Positions 1-8,614 of a stretch of 64,000 nt of DNA are shown here, piece by piece (the stretch's first letter is position 1; every line of letters begins with the position of its first letter). The notes beneath the pieces were generated by a model. The model was given only the letters and a program-made list of their open reading frames with translations, ran no database searches and was not told the origin of the DNA. The translations under genes and the position numbers were made by a program. The stretch is from assembly GCF_019457475.1 (NCBI RefSeq), contig NZ_CP080413.1, positions 2,170,001-2,234,000 of the forward strand, given 5' to 3'. This stretch comes from Shewanella acanthi. GTDB lineage: Bacteria; Pseudomonadota; Gammaproteobacteria; Enterobacterales; Shewanellaceae.

Positions 1-655
1 CGCCTGTGGCACTTGCCGAGAAGGTAATGAAGATTTTGCCGTTGTTTTTGATCACCGCCGGACCTTCGTTGACCCAAAAGTCGACACGTTCCCAATCGTA
101 ATCGGGCGTGGTCAGCATAAACTGGGTGGTTTTCAGCTTGATAGGTGATTCCATCTCCGCCAAATACAGGTTAGATGCGGCGAACTGGCCACCGGTTTTT
201 TCTGCCCAGCAGAAATAACGTTTGCCGTTACTCTCGAAAATGGTCGCATCTAAAGAGAAATCGATAAAGGATTTCATATCGCCGTCGGCGGCCTGCATCA
301 TACCCAACTCAATCCATTCATCATTTAATGGATCTTGGCCTTGGCACTCAAGCACATAAGGACGCAAAGCCCAAATGTTTTCTTCTTCACTGGCGGCAAA
401 GTAGATATACCATTTGCCATCGAGGTAATGGATTTCCGGCGCCCACACATGGCGGCTCATTGGGCCACTTTCATGTTTAAACCACACATCGAATGTCTGG
501 GCATCTTTTAAACCGTCTAAGGTTTTTGATTTACGCAGTTCGATACGGTCATAGGTCGGTACAGAGCCGGTAAAGTAGTAATAGCCATCGGTGTGTTTGT
601 ACACGAAGGGATCGGCACGTTGCTCAACTAAAGGGCTGTTTGTTGCAGTCGTCAT
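1..655 (-). CDS. GH43 family glycosidase, leaderless, C-terminus cut by window edge
   Basis: First 218 residues of a five-bladed propeller GH43 enzyme, probably an alpha-L-arabinofuranosidase or arabinanase acting on arabino-oligosaccharides. The general-base Asp sits near residue 15 in EQRADPFVY, a second Asp is in FSLDATIF, and the acid Glu is in WVNEGPAVI. The ATG at 655 follows AGGTTGAACG, and the protein starts directly with the catalytic fold, so no signal peptide is visible and it should act in the cytoplasm. It is a close paralogue of the exported GH43 at 891-2018. It has its own upstream region, because a terminator lies between the two genes. Family sure, exact substrate inferred from the ara context. 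Confidence 0.85.
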   Translation of the reverse strand, partial: MTTATNSPLVEQRADPFVYKHTDGYYYFTGSVPTYDRIELRKSKTLDGLKDAQTFDVWFKHESGPMSRHVWAPEIHYLDGKWYIYFAASEEENIWALRPYVLECQGQDPLNDEWIELGMMQAADGDMKSFIDFSLDATIFESNGKRYFCWAEKTGGQFAASNLYLAEMESPIKLKTTQFMLTTPDYDWERVDFWVNEGPAVIKNNGKIFITFSASATG

Positions 656-833
656 CGTTCAACCTGATTGTTATTGGTGATTGTTATTGGCATTAGGCTA
701 ATTGTATTACAAATAAAATCACACTCAAAGCAGAAGCTTAAGCCAATGCATGAGTTGCTGAGCAATTAGCCTCCCTGTTTTAACGCCGTGCCATTTATGG
801 CATTAAAACCACGATAAAATTGCCTTAGTTAAT
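656..833. promoter_or_regulatory. Upstream region of the leaderless GH43 gene with a short GTATTAC palindrome
   Basis: Gene-free stretch between the start of the 1-655 gene and the terminator of the long ara operon. It holds an exact 11-bp palindrome TTGTATTACAA at 702-712. Its GTATTAC core is shared with the palindromes at 10481-10501 and 17187-17202, so it may be a weaker site for the same regulator. No promoter boxes are claimed. Confidence 0.35.
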
Positions 834-875
834 AAAAAGGCAGCGACCCTAATAGTTGCTGCCTCTTTTTTTTCA
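834..875. terminator. Bidirectional intrinsic terminator after the ara transport/hydrolase operon
   Basis: Arms AGGCAGC (838-844) and GCTGCCT (858-864), with T-runs on both strands outside the stem. On the minus strand it ends the operon whose last gene is at 891-2018. Confidence 0.75.
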
Positions 876-890
876 TTTAGTTAATTAAAC

Positions 891-2018
891 TTACTGCGAA
901 ACCGCCTCAAGTGTCTGTGCATCACTCATCTCATTACCGAATACGGGGAAGCCATCCTCCGACCATGAAATCGCGCGGTAATAAGTATGGCGATTTCCGT
1001 CGGTTAACGGGGTTCCCTGAAGTTTGAGGTAATTACGGGCGTGATAGAACATCAACTCGGTTTTACCGTCTTCGGCGAGCACAAAGCTGTTATGGCCTGG
1101 GCCAAAACGCAGTAGATTTTCATCCGTGGTAAAAATCGGTTTAGGTGACTTATGCCAGCTTTTGGGATCGAGTAAATCGGCATTTTCATCGGCCCATAAC
1201 AGCCCCATGGCATAGCGGTCATCGGTGGCACTGGCCGAATAAGTGACAAACACTTTACCGTTTTTCACTAATACCGCAGCGCCTTCATTGACCTTAAAGC
1301 CCAAACGCTCCCAATCCAGCAAAGGCTCGCTAATAATGGTTTCTTTATCAGACATATGGGTCGGCGACACCATTTTAGCAATCACTAGCCCGGTGTTGTA
1401 GCTTTTGGCTTTATCCTGCTGCGCCCAAATAAAGTAACGTTCACCCTTATGGCTAAAACTGGTCGCATCGAGGGAAAATGCATCCCGCGCCGATTGAATT
1501 TTGCCCAGTTCCTTCCACTCTCCCGTCATAGGGTCATCACCTTCGAGACCTAATACGAACATGCGGTTATGGAAGCGCACGTCCTTATTGCTGGCGGCAT
1601 AGTAGATATACCAGCGACCATCGATTTTGTGCATCTCAGGTGCCCAAATATCGATACTCATCGGTCCCGTTTCATGCTTGAACCAGAGGTTTTTAGGCAT
1701 CGCTTCCGCTAAACCTGCAATGGTTTTGGCATGGCGCAGTTCGATACGGTCAAATTCAGGTACTGAGGCAATAAAGTAGTAGCTGCCATCATCATCCTGA
1801 ATAACCCAAGGATCCGCCCTTCTTTCGATAAACGGCTCGTTTGCGTTCACTGTGTTCACGATGGCGGTAGTGTGCGTTTTAGCCTGACTGATTTCGAGTA
1901 CTGGAACCGCATTTGCGGTGCCTGCAACACTCAGACCCAATAACACACTCACCATCGGCAGTAGCTTTAATACCTGAGAATATGGTTTACGATCATCCAT
2001 GGTTTGCTTTGCGTCCAT
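891..2018 (-). CDS. Exported GH43 arabinofuranosidase-type enzyme
   Basis: 375-residue GH43 protein. A Sec signal peptide spans about residues 1-38 with a hydrophobic core and a likely cut after TANA. Mature-domain catalytic residues: Asp in RRADPWVI, Asp in FSLDATSF, Glu in KVNEGAAVL. It likely removes arabinose from arabino-oligosaccharides in the periplasm or outside. It is the last gene of the operon and overlaps the stop of the permease gene at 1993, so translation is probably coupled. A second in-frame ATG at 2000 is an alternative start that keeps the leader. Its sequence is similar to the leaderless copy at 1-655, pointing to a duplication with different cell locations. Confidence 0.87.
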   Translation of the reverse strand: MDAKQTMDDRKPYSQVLKLLPMVSVLLGLSVAGTANAVPVLEISQAKTHTTAIVNTVNANEPFIERRADPWVIQDDDGSYYFIASVPEFDRIELRHAKTIAGLAEAMPKNLWFKHETGPMSIDIWAPEMHKIDGRWYIYYAASNKDVRFHNRMFVLGLEGDDPMTGEWKELGKIQSARDAFSLDATSFSHKGERYFIWAQQDKAKSYNTGLVIAKMVSPTHMSDKETIISEPLLDWERLGFKVNEGAAVLVKNGKVFVTYSASATDDRYAMGLLWADENADLLDPKSWHKSPKPIFTTDENLLRFGPGHNSFVLAEDGKTELMFYHARNYLKLQGTPLTDGNRHTYYRAISWSEDGFPVFGNEMSDAQTLEAVSQ

Positions 2019-2955
2019 TTAACAATTTTTGTAAAACGATGAAGAAGAAAAGTAATAGTCCAATCACGATCTTCGTCCACCAGCTGCTTAGGGTGCCATC
2101 GAAGGTAATGTAAGTCTGGATAACCCCCATTAAAATCACCCCAAGTACGGTGCCTAGCACAAAACCGCTGCCACCCGTGAGTAACGTGCCGCCAATCACG
2201 ACGGCGGCAATCGCATCGAGCTCTACACCAATCGCGCCCAGCGCATAACCTGAGAAGGTGTAGAAGGTAAATACGATACCTGCGAGTGTCGCTAAAAAGC
2301 TGCTGATCGCATAGATGCTGATGGTGGTTCTGACGATAGAAATCCCCATCAACTCCGCAGATTGCTTATTGCCACCGATGGCATACACATTGGTACCAAA
2401 ACGGGTGTAATGCATCACAATGGCGATAATGGCGAAGAACAGGATAAAGATCAGTGAACTTAAATCCAGCGCACCATTACCTGGCAGACTAATGCTCACC
2501 TCGGCAACCGCATCGTAGAACGGATGATCGATAGCAATCGACTCTTCACTTAAGGTGGTTGCCAGGCCGCGGGCAAGGAACATCCCCGCAAGGGTCACAA
2601 TAAATGGCTGCAACTTGTACACATGGATAATGGTGCCCATCAGCGCGCCAAACAGCGTACCAAGAGGCAGGATCACCGCAAAGGCTAGCAGCGGATGCCA
2701 TTCATATTCAGTGATAAGCAAGCTAGTCGCAACACCACTTAAGGCGATAACCGAGCCCACGGACAAATCGATACCGCCGGAGATAATCACCAGCGTCATG
2801 CCTAAGGCTGTGATCAGCAAAAAGGCATTGTCACGTAACAGGTTAGTTACCACGCGGGCACTGGCAAACCCTTCAAACTGAAAGGTGCCCACGAGGAACA
2901 TAGTCACCAGCAAAGACGCTGTGATCCACAGTGGGATAAAACGTTTAGACATCAT
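1993..2955 (-). CDS. yjfF: Sugar ABC transporter permease, YjfF type
   Basis: 320-residue inner-membrane permease of the ribose/galactofuranose importer family (BPD_transp_2). About nine hydrophobic segments run through it, with the family signature GGIDLSVGSVIALSG near residues 64-78 and a second GG..L.GG..F motif near 255-265. It is the second permease of a four-gene importer. Its start overlaps the end of the first permease by 4 nt and its end overlaps the GH43 gene. In E. coli the order ytfQ-ytfR-ytfT-yjfF is the same. Here the locus context indicates arabinose or arabino-oligosaccharide, not galactofuranose. Confidence 0.88.
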   Translation of the reverse strand: MMSKRFIPLWITASLLVTMFLVGTFQFEGFASARVVTNLLRDNAFLLITALGMTLVIISGGIDLSVGSVIALSGVATSLLITEYEWHPLLAFAVILPLGTLFGALMGTIIHVYKLQPFIVTLAGMFLARGLATTLSEESIAIDHPFYDAVAEVSISLPGNGALDLSSLIFILFFAIIAIVMHYTRFGTNVYAIGGNKQSAELMGISIVRTTISIYAISSFLATLAGIVFTFYTFSGYALGAIGVELDAIAAVVIGGTLLTGGSGFVLGTVLGVILMGVIQTYITFDGTLSSWWTKIVIGLLLFFFIVLQKLLNGRKANHG

Positions 2956-4088
2956 TTTTTATCTCCAACTGCAGTCTTTGATTTGAAGAGCGTCGACAAT
3001 TGGGCTCTGAATTTATCCGATTGCAACAGCAGTACGGTCAGGATAACGATCGCTTTAATCAGCAGATTAAACTTGGCCGGTAAGCCACTGACGATAATCG
3101 TTGTTGCCAGCGTTTGGATAATCAGCGCGCCAACGACCGAGAGTAACAGTGAGAAACGACCGCCCGTTAATGCCGCGCCGCCAATCACCACCGCCAGTAC
3201 CGCATCGAGCTCAAGCCATAGACCCGCGTTGTTAGCGTCTGAGCCTTGAATGTCCGCTGTGCTGATCATGCCCGCTAACGCAGCACAAAGACCTGCAATC
3301 GCATAGGCGAACAACTTAATGGACTTATCGTTGATGCCTAAGTAGCGACTCGCCTTAGCGTTACAACCCACAGCCTCGATGAAAAGTCCCAAGGCTGTTT
3401 TACGCATCAGTAACTGCGTTAAGGCAAGCATACCAATCACAATCCACACAGGCATTGGCAGACCAAGGAACTTACCTACCCCAATGGCCGCAAAGCCAGG
3501 GTTTTGGAAGGTAATGATCTGTCCTTGGTTGATAAGCTGCGCCACACCGCGACCCGCCACCATCAGCAGCAACGTTGCCACGATAGGCTGAATGCCAAGG
3601 TAACTGACAAGACCACCATTAATACAACCTGCAATCAGACCCACACAAAGCCCCGCCGCAATCACGGTAAACAGGTTCATATCGGGCACGAGCAACAGGT
3701 TGGCACACACGGCGCCAGAAATCGCCATCACGGCGCCAACCGACAGGTCAATACCGCCGGTGGCGATCACAAGACTCATACCAATTGCCAGCAGTGCTAC
3801 GGGGGCGCTGCGGTTTAAGATATCAATCAGTGAGCCGTAGAATCTGTCGTCCTGATAGGTAATATTAAAAAAATGACTATCGATAAACAGGTTGGTTAAT
3901 AACAGCAAGCTTAACGCCAATAATGGCCACAGGTAACGGCCAATCGACTTGGACTTACCCGCTTGATAACGATCATTTTTTTCTTGGTTCATAGCCTTTT
4001 GGCTTTCCTCCACTCGAGGCTTTTGTGCCGTTGCCATCAGCTCGGGTGACATAGGTTCTGTTGAAAATGTATCAGCTGAACTTTTCAT
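2952..4088 (-). CDS. ytfT: Sugar ABC transporter permease, YtfT type
   Basis: 378-residue permease with GGIDLSVGAVMAISG near residue 110 and GGAALTGGRFSLL near 300. It pairs with YjfF to form the membrane channel of the importer. The first ~50 residues are hydrophilic and absent from short family members. The ATG at 4088 is nevertheless well supported, because GGAGGG lies 4 nt upstream and overlaps the stop of the ATPase gene. Translation is therefore tightly coupled to YtfR. An internal Met at residue 33 is a less likely start. Confidence 0.88.
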   Translation of the reverse strand: MKSSADTFSTEPMSPELMATAQKPRVEESQKAMNQEKNDRYQAGKSKSIGRYLWPLLALSLLLLTNLFIDSHFFNITYQDDRFYGSLIDILNRSAPVALLAIGMSLVIATGGIDLSVGAVMAISGAVCANLLLVPDMNLFTVIAAGLCVGLIAGCINGGLVSYLGIQPIVATLLLMVAGRGVAQLINQGQIITFQNPGFAAIGVGKFLGLPMPVWIVIGMLALTQLLMRKTALGLFIEAVGCNAKASRYLGINDKSIKLFAYAIAGLCAALAGMISTADIQGSDANNAGLWLELDAVLAVVIGGAALTGGRFSLLLSVVGALIIQTLATTIIVSGLPAKFNLLIKAIVILTVLLLQSDKFRAQLSTLFKSKTAVGDKK

Positions 4089-5588
4089 TTATCCCTCCGC
4101 AATTGCTTGCATAACGTGTTGCGAAGTCAGTTCAGCACCTGACAATTCTCGTACTGCGTATCTGTCACGAAGTACCACCACCTTATTCGCAAAGGCAACG
4201 AGTTCATCAAGCTCAGACGATGCCACCAGCAGCGACATACCGTCATCACACAGGGTTCTGATAAGTTTGATAATTTCAGCGTGGGCACCGATATCAATAC
4301 CACGTGTTGGCTCATCGAGTACCAACAGGATGGGCTCAATAGCTAACCAACGGGCAAGGATCACCTTTTGCTGGTTGCCGCCACTTAGTTGCTCAATTGG
4401 CTTGTCGGCATCTGGGGTCGCGATTTGTAATTTATCAATAAAGAACTGGGCAATTTCCTGCTGACGAGCTTTTGATAAATAGCGCCACCAACCGACACGC
4501 GCCTGTAGCGCGAGGATGATATTTTCACGGATGGATAAGGGGCCAATGATGCCGTCAATCTTGCGATCTTCTGGGCACAGGGCAATACCAGCACTGATGG
4601 CATCCACGGGTTGCGACAGGTTCAGCTTTTTACCCGCAAGGTGAATACTGCCACTATCAACTAAATCTAAACCAAAAACCGCATTACAGACTTCGCTTCG
4701 ACCCGAGCCTAAAAGCCCCGCCAAACCAACCGCCTGCCCCTTAGGCACTGTGAGGTTCATGGCTTGAATGGAGCCCTTCACCGACACATCCTCAAGGGAT
4801 AACAGCACGGCTTCGGCGCTTGCCACGGTTTGCTCTTTTTCTTGCTTCTCGACTAACTGTTCCTGCAGTGAGCGGCCCAGCATAGCTTCAATCAGCTTAG
4901 GTTGTGGCAGCTCGGCGGTTAAGTATTCGCCAATAAAGCGACCGTTACGCAGCACGGTAATGCGGTCACTAATTTGGTAAACCTGATCGAGAAAATGGGT
5001 AATAAAGACAATGGCAACGCCCTTGGCCTTAAGCTGATTTAAAATGCCAAATAGAACTTGGACTTCCTTGGCATCTAAACTCGCCGTTGGCTCATCGAGC
5101 ACCAATACCTTGGCAGACATGGCCACACCGCGGGCAATCGCAATCAGTTGCTGCACGGCAATGGAGAAGTCCGACAGCGGCGCGGTGACATCGATATCCA
5201 GTTTAAACTGGGTCAATACCGCGCGTGCATCTGAGTACATTTTCTTAAAGTGGATTAATCCCAAACGACGCGGCTCATGGCCGAGGAACAGGTTTTGAGC
5301 AACAGTCAGGTTTGGAACGAGGTTCACCTCCTGGTATACGGTACTGATCCCCGCCTTTTGCGCATCCATTGGCGTGTCGAAATGCTGTTTTTGTCCAAGG
5401 AACAGGATATCGCCCATGTCTTTTGACTGGGCGCCCGTCATCACTTTGACCAGTGTGGATTTACCCGCACCGTTTTCGCCCAACAGGGCGTGAACTTCCC
5501 CAGCAAATAGGCGTAAGCTCACATCCTCAAGCGCCTTAACGCCAGGATAGAGCTTACTGATTTGCTTGAGTTCTAAGATAAGGCTCAT
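4089..5588 (-). CDS. ytfR: Sugar ABC transporter ATPase with two cassettes, YtfR type
   Basis: 499-residue ATPase of the RbsA/MglA/YtfR class, built from two tandem ABC cassettes. The first has Walker A GENGAGKST near residue 36 and Walker B VLVLDEPTA near 162. The second has the degenerate P-loop GLLGSGRSE near 290, the signature LSGGNQQKV near 400 and Walker B LLVLDEPTRG near 425. It drives sugar import from the inner face of the membrane. It lies 30 nt after the binding-protein gene and directly abuts the first permease gene. Confidence 0.9.
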   Translation of the reverse strand: MSLILELKQISKLYPGVKALEDVSLRLFAGEVHALLGENGAGKSTLVKVMTGAQSKDMGDILFLGQKQHFDTPMDAQKAGISTVYQEVNLVPNLTVAQNLFLGHEPRRLGLIHFKKMYSDARAVLTQFKLDIDVTAPLSDFSIAVQQLIAIARGVAMSAKVLVLDEPTASLDAKEVQVLFGILNQLKAKGVAIVFITHFLDQVYQISDRITVLRNGRFIGEYLTAELPQPKLIEAMLGRSLQEQLVEKQEKEQTVASAEAVLLSLEDVSVKGSIQAMNLTVPKGQAVGLAGLLGSGRSEVCNAVFGLDLVDSGSIHLAGKKLNLSQPVDAISAGIALCPEDRKIDGIIGPLSIRENIILALQARVGWWRYLSKARQQEIAQFFIDKLQIATPDADKPIEQLSGGNQQKVILARWLAIEPILLVLDEPTRGIDIGAHAEIIKLIRTLCDDGMSLLVASSELDELVAFANKVVVLRDRYAVRELSGAELTSQHVMQAIAEG

Positions 5589-5618
5589 AGAGCGACTCCC
5601 AAGAAACTACGAACTCAA

Positions 5619-6560
5619 TTATTGCTGACGACGTTTTTCGTATTCGGCGGCTGCAGTTTCTTGCGTGTAGACATCACCCGTGGTGCTGATGAGCTTAGGC
5701 TGATCTTTGTTGCCTTTAAGATACGCATCTATTGCATCAAACGCAGGGCCACCTAGGTATGGGCTCAGTTCTACGGTCGCGTTCACATCGCCATCTGCCA
5801 TGGCTTTGAAGTAATCAGGTACACCATCAACTGACACGATCAGGATATCTTTACCTGGCTTAAGACCGGCTTCTTTAATGGCTTGTACCGCGCCGAGTGC
5901 CATTTCATCGTTATGTGACCATACGGCGCACAGTGGTTGACCATTTTGAGCCTTCAGGAAACCTTCCATCACTTCTTTACCCTTAGCGCGGGTAAATTCA
6001 CCGGTTTGGCTACGAACGATTTTGGCATTTGGGTAATTGGCGATCACTTCGTTAAAACCTGTGGCGCGATCGATGGCTGCCGTCGCGCCCACTGTGCCTT
6101 GCAGCTCTGCAATATCACAGGTGCCTTGGGTCGTATCCATCAGCCATTTACCAATTTTGCGGCCTTCTTCGGTAAAGTCAGAGGCGATACGGGTTAAGAA
6201 TAATGAGTCATCATCGACCTTGATGTTACGGTCAACAATCACCACTGGGATTTTGGCGCGTTTAGCTTCTTTCAGCACTGGCTTCCAGCCAGTTTCAACC
6301 ACAGGCGCGATGATGATGGCATCCACACCTTGGGCGATAAAGCTACGAACCGCTTTAATTTGGTTTTCTTGTTTTTGCTGGGCATCGGAGAATTTCAAAT
6401 CGATACCACGTTGTTTCGCTTCGGCCTTTACCGCCTCGCTAAAGGTGGTACGCCAGCCACTTTCAGAACCCACCTGTGAAAAGCCCACTGTCGTCGCGTA
6501 CGCACAGCTTGCGCCAACAGCCCATAATCCAAATGCAGAAACTAATTTATAATTTTTCAT
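5619..6560 (-). CDS. ytfQ: Periplasmic sugar-binding protein, YtfQ type
   Basis: 313-residue type I periplasmic binding protein with a signal peptide cut near residue 22 (ASCAYA-TTVGF). It is the ligand-catching subunit of the importer at 1993-5588. RbsB-like motifs are visible: IIIAPVVETGW, VIVDRNI and VWSHNDEMALGA, where the Asn-Asp-Glu lines the sugar pocket. From memory, the Shewanella literature names an arabinose system of this kind AraUVWZ. The E. coli YtfQ family binds furanose sugars, which would fit arabinofuranose or its oligomers, but that is inference. A stem-loop precedes the gene. Confidence 0.88.
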   Translation of the reverse strand: MKNYKLVSAFGLWAVGASCAYATTVGFSQVGSESGWRTTFSEAVKAEAKQRGIDLKFSDAQQKQENQIKAVRSFIAQGVDAIIIAPVVETGWKPVLKEAKRAKIPVVIVDRNIKVDDDSLFLTRIASDFTEEGRKIGKWLMDTTQGTCDIAELQGTVGATAAIDRATGFNEVIANYPNAKIVRSQTGEFTRAKGKEVMEGFLKAQNGQPLCAVWSHNDEMALGAVQAIKEAGLKPGKDILIVSVDGVPDYFKAMADGDVNATVELSPYLGGPAFDAIDAYLKGNKDQPKLISTTGDVYTQETAAAEYEKRRQQ

Positions 6561-6586
6561 TATTATTTCCCTTTTATTGTAGGTTA

Positions 6587-6625
6587 CAGAGGTCCCCAGA
6601 CCCTGTAAGACAGGGTCAATCTCTG
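6587..6625 (-). promoter_or_regulatory. Intercistronic stem-loop before the binding-protein gene
   Basis: Perfect 7-bp stem GACCCTG/CAGGGTC (6599-6605, 6611-6617) with a TAAGA loop. A second pair CAGAG/CTCTG (6587-6591, 6621-6625) lies outside it. There is no T-run, so it is more likely an mRNA-processing or stabilising element that raises binding-protein levels than a terminator. Confidence 0.5.
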
Positions 6626-6655
6626 TGTCAGTGTGTTAAATATTGAACTCTCGCC

Positions 6656-7708
6656 TTAGAGGTTTTTAAAGCTGTGGACCGTCACTTGGGTGTACTTAGC
6701 ATTTGGCTCGAGCATCACGCTCGGGAAATGACTGACATTCACCGCATTTGGGTAACCATGGGTTTCTAAACATAAACCGTGGTACTTGTTAACCTGATTA
6801 CCCTGGGCATCTTGATGGGTTCCATCTAGGAAGTTACCGCTGTAAAACTGCACGCCTAATTCTGTGGTGCTGATTTCCATTGCACGGCCAGACACAGGAT
6901 CGGTTAGTACCGCGATGGTCTGCAGACTTGGGCCCGCAGTGTCTCTGTCCATCACAAAGAAATGATCGTAACCGTTATCCAGCGCCTTAATGTCGCGGCC
7001 AATAGACTTAGTCTGTTGGAAATCGAATGGGCCATTATCGACCTTAGTGAGCTCACCCGTTGGAATTTGCTCGGCATCTAAGGCCAGAATATTGCTGGCT
7101 TGAATGTGTAAATCATGACCCACAATGCCATCGGCCTTGCTTGAGGCTAAGTTCCAGTAAGCGTGGTTGGTTAAACACACGGGCGTAGTTTTATCGCTCG
7201 TTGCGTTGTAAGTCAGAATAAGCTCGTTGGCTTCGGTTAAGCGGTACTCAAGCTCAATCGCTAAGTTACCTGGAAAACCTTGGTCGCCATCTGGGCTTGT
7301 GATAGAGAAAATGGCCGCAACGCTATTGTCATCTTGAATAGTTCCAACGTCCCAGTTGCAATGGCTTAAGCCCTTTGGACCGCCGTGAAGCTGGTTGTTA
7401 CGCTCGTTCGCTAATAACTTGATGGTGTTACCCGCAAGTGGAAACTCGGCTTTACCGATACGGTTGGCCACGCGGCCCGCGGTAATTCCGAAATAATAAG
7501 GGTTAGTCGCCCAGTCTTCGATATTCTGGTAGCCAACGCTTAATGGGATGGGGGTGGCTTCTTTGCCGTGTAAATTCACCGCCCAAATGCTGGCACCAAA
7601 GGTCGACAATTTCACCTCAAGGCCGTGACTGTTGGTTAATGTCACTAACTGCAATGGAGCCGGAAAGGCAGAATTTTCTAGGGTTTGGATAGAGACGGAA
7701 AGTTGCAT
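6656..7708 (-). CDS. Aldose 1-epimerase
   Basis: Mutarotase of the GalM family, about 350 residues, interconverting the anomers of an imported aldose in the cytoplasm. Seen motifs: NRIGKAEFPL, NQLHGGPKGL with the catalytic His, LTNHAYWNLA with the second His, and LCLETHGYPNAVN with the catalytic Glu near the C-terminus. I prefer the ATG at 7708. The frame also opens at a GTG at 7723, but that codon lies inside the AAAAGGTG ribosome-binding sequence. Placement between the dehydrogenase and importer genes fits preparing arabinose for the next enzyme. Confidence 0.88.
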   Translation of the reverse strand: MQLSVSIQTLENSAFPAPLQLVTLTNSHGLEVKLSTFGASIWAVNLHGKEATPIPLSVGYQNIEDWATNPYYFGITAGRVANRIGKAEFPLAGNTIKLLANERNNQLHGGPKGLSHCNWDVGTIQDDNSVAAIFSITSPDGDQGFPGNLAIELEYRLTEANELILTYNATSDKTTPVCLTNHAYWNLASSKADGIVGHDLHIQASNILALDAEQIPTGELTKVDNGPFDFQQTKSIGRDIKALDNGYDHFFVMDRDTAGPSLQTIAVLTDPVSGRAMEISTTELGVQFYSGNFLDGTHQDAQGNQVNKYHGLCLETHGYPNAVNVSHFPSVMLEPNAKYTQVTVHSFKNL

Positions 7709-7785
7709 AATGAGTGCTTTCACCTTTTATTAATATTGGCTCTGCACTCACCTTCCCTATGAAAGGATTTGCTTTATTGGGAGGG

Positions 7786-8556
7786 TTAAATCCAACCTCC
7801 ATCCACAATAAAGTTTTGTGCCGTGCAGAGCCTGCTGTCATCCGCCGCGAGGAATAAGGCCATCGCAGCAATATCTTCTGGCATAACATATTCTTTAATG
7901 CATTGATTATGCTCGATATGTTTAGCCGTATCCTGATCGACCCAATGGGTCAATTGTCGTTTGGTCATCACCCAACCTGGCGTTAGGGTATTGATCCGAA
8001 TTTTGTCTTTGCCAAGATCTGAGGCCAAACCTCGGGTTAAGCCCATAGCACCCGCTTTTGAGGCGGTATAACCTGGCATGCCGCCCTGGCGATTGTGCCA
8101 ACTCATGGAGCCCATATTGATAACAGAGCCACCACCGAGTTTTTGCATCTGCGGTCTTACCGCCTGTACGGCAAAGAAATAGTGCTTCAAATTGGTATTG
8201 ATGCACTGATCCCAATATTCAGACGTGACTTCATCAATAGTGTGGCGTTGATCGCACGCGGCGTTGTTAATCAGTACTGAAATACTGCCAACATCTTGCT
8301 CTACCTGCGCTACCACAAATTTTAGCGCTGCGATATCCACTAAATTACAGGGATAAAACTTAACGCAACCATCGCCGTGTATTTGAGTTAAGTCACTAAC
8401 CAGTTGCGCTGATTCTTCCATCAGAATGTCAACGAAGGCGACTTTGGCTCCTTGCTCGATAAAGGCCCGCACCATGCAGGCCCCAATACCCGTGCCACCA
8501 CCACTGATGAAAATGGTTTTGCCTTGTAAACTCGGGTATTGATTAGTCAACTTCAT
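7786..8556 (-). CDS. SDR-family dehydrogenase, possible L-arabinose 1-dehydrogenase
   Basis: 256-residue classical short-chain dehydrogenase. The Rossmann motif GGGTGIG lies at about residues 19-25, the NNAA motif near 95, and the catalytic Ser-Tyr-Lys set in INMGSMSW and YTASKAG (near 150-165). It follows the sugar-acid dehydratase gene by 58 nt, so the natural reading is oxidation of arabinose (or another aldose) to its lactone, feeding that dehydratase. Family is certain. The substrate is inferred from context only, and a sugar alcohol or uronate remains possible. Confidence 0.8.
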   Translation of the reverse strand: MKLTNQYPSLQGKTIFISGGGTGIGACMVRAFIEQGAKVAFVDILMEESAQLVSDLTQIHGDGCVKFYPCNLVDIAALKFVVAQVEQDVGSISVLINNAACDQRHTIDEVTSEYWDQCINTNLKHYFFAVQAVRPQMQKLGGGSVINMGSMSWHNRQGGMPGYTASKAGAMGLTRGLASDLGKDKIRINTLTPGWVMTKRQLTHWVDQDTAKHIEHNQCIKEYVMPEDIAAMALFLAADDSRLCTAQNFIVDGGWI

Positions 8557-8614
8557 AACTCAACCTATGAAAAATAATTAATGGGTTTCATTATAAAAGA
8601 AAACGTATTGAGAT

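Noticed and set aside
6656..7723. GTG start for the epimerase at 7723
   Set aside because: The codon is part of the AAAAGGTG ribosome-binding sequence that serves the ATG at 7708.
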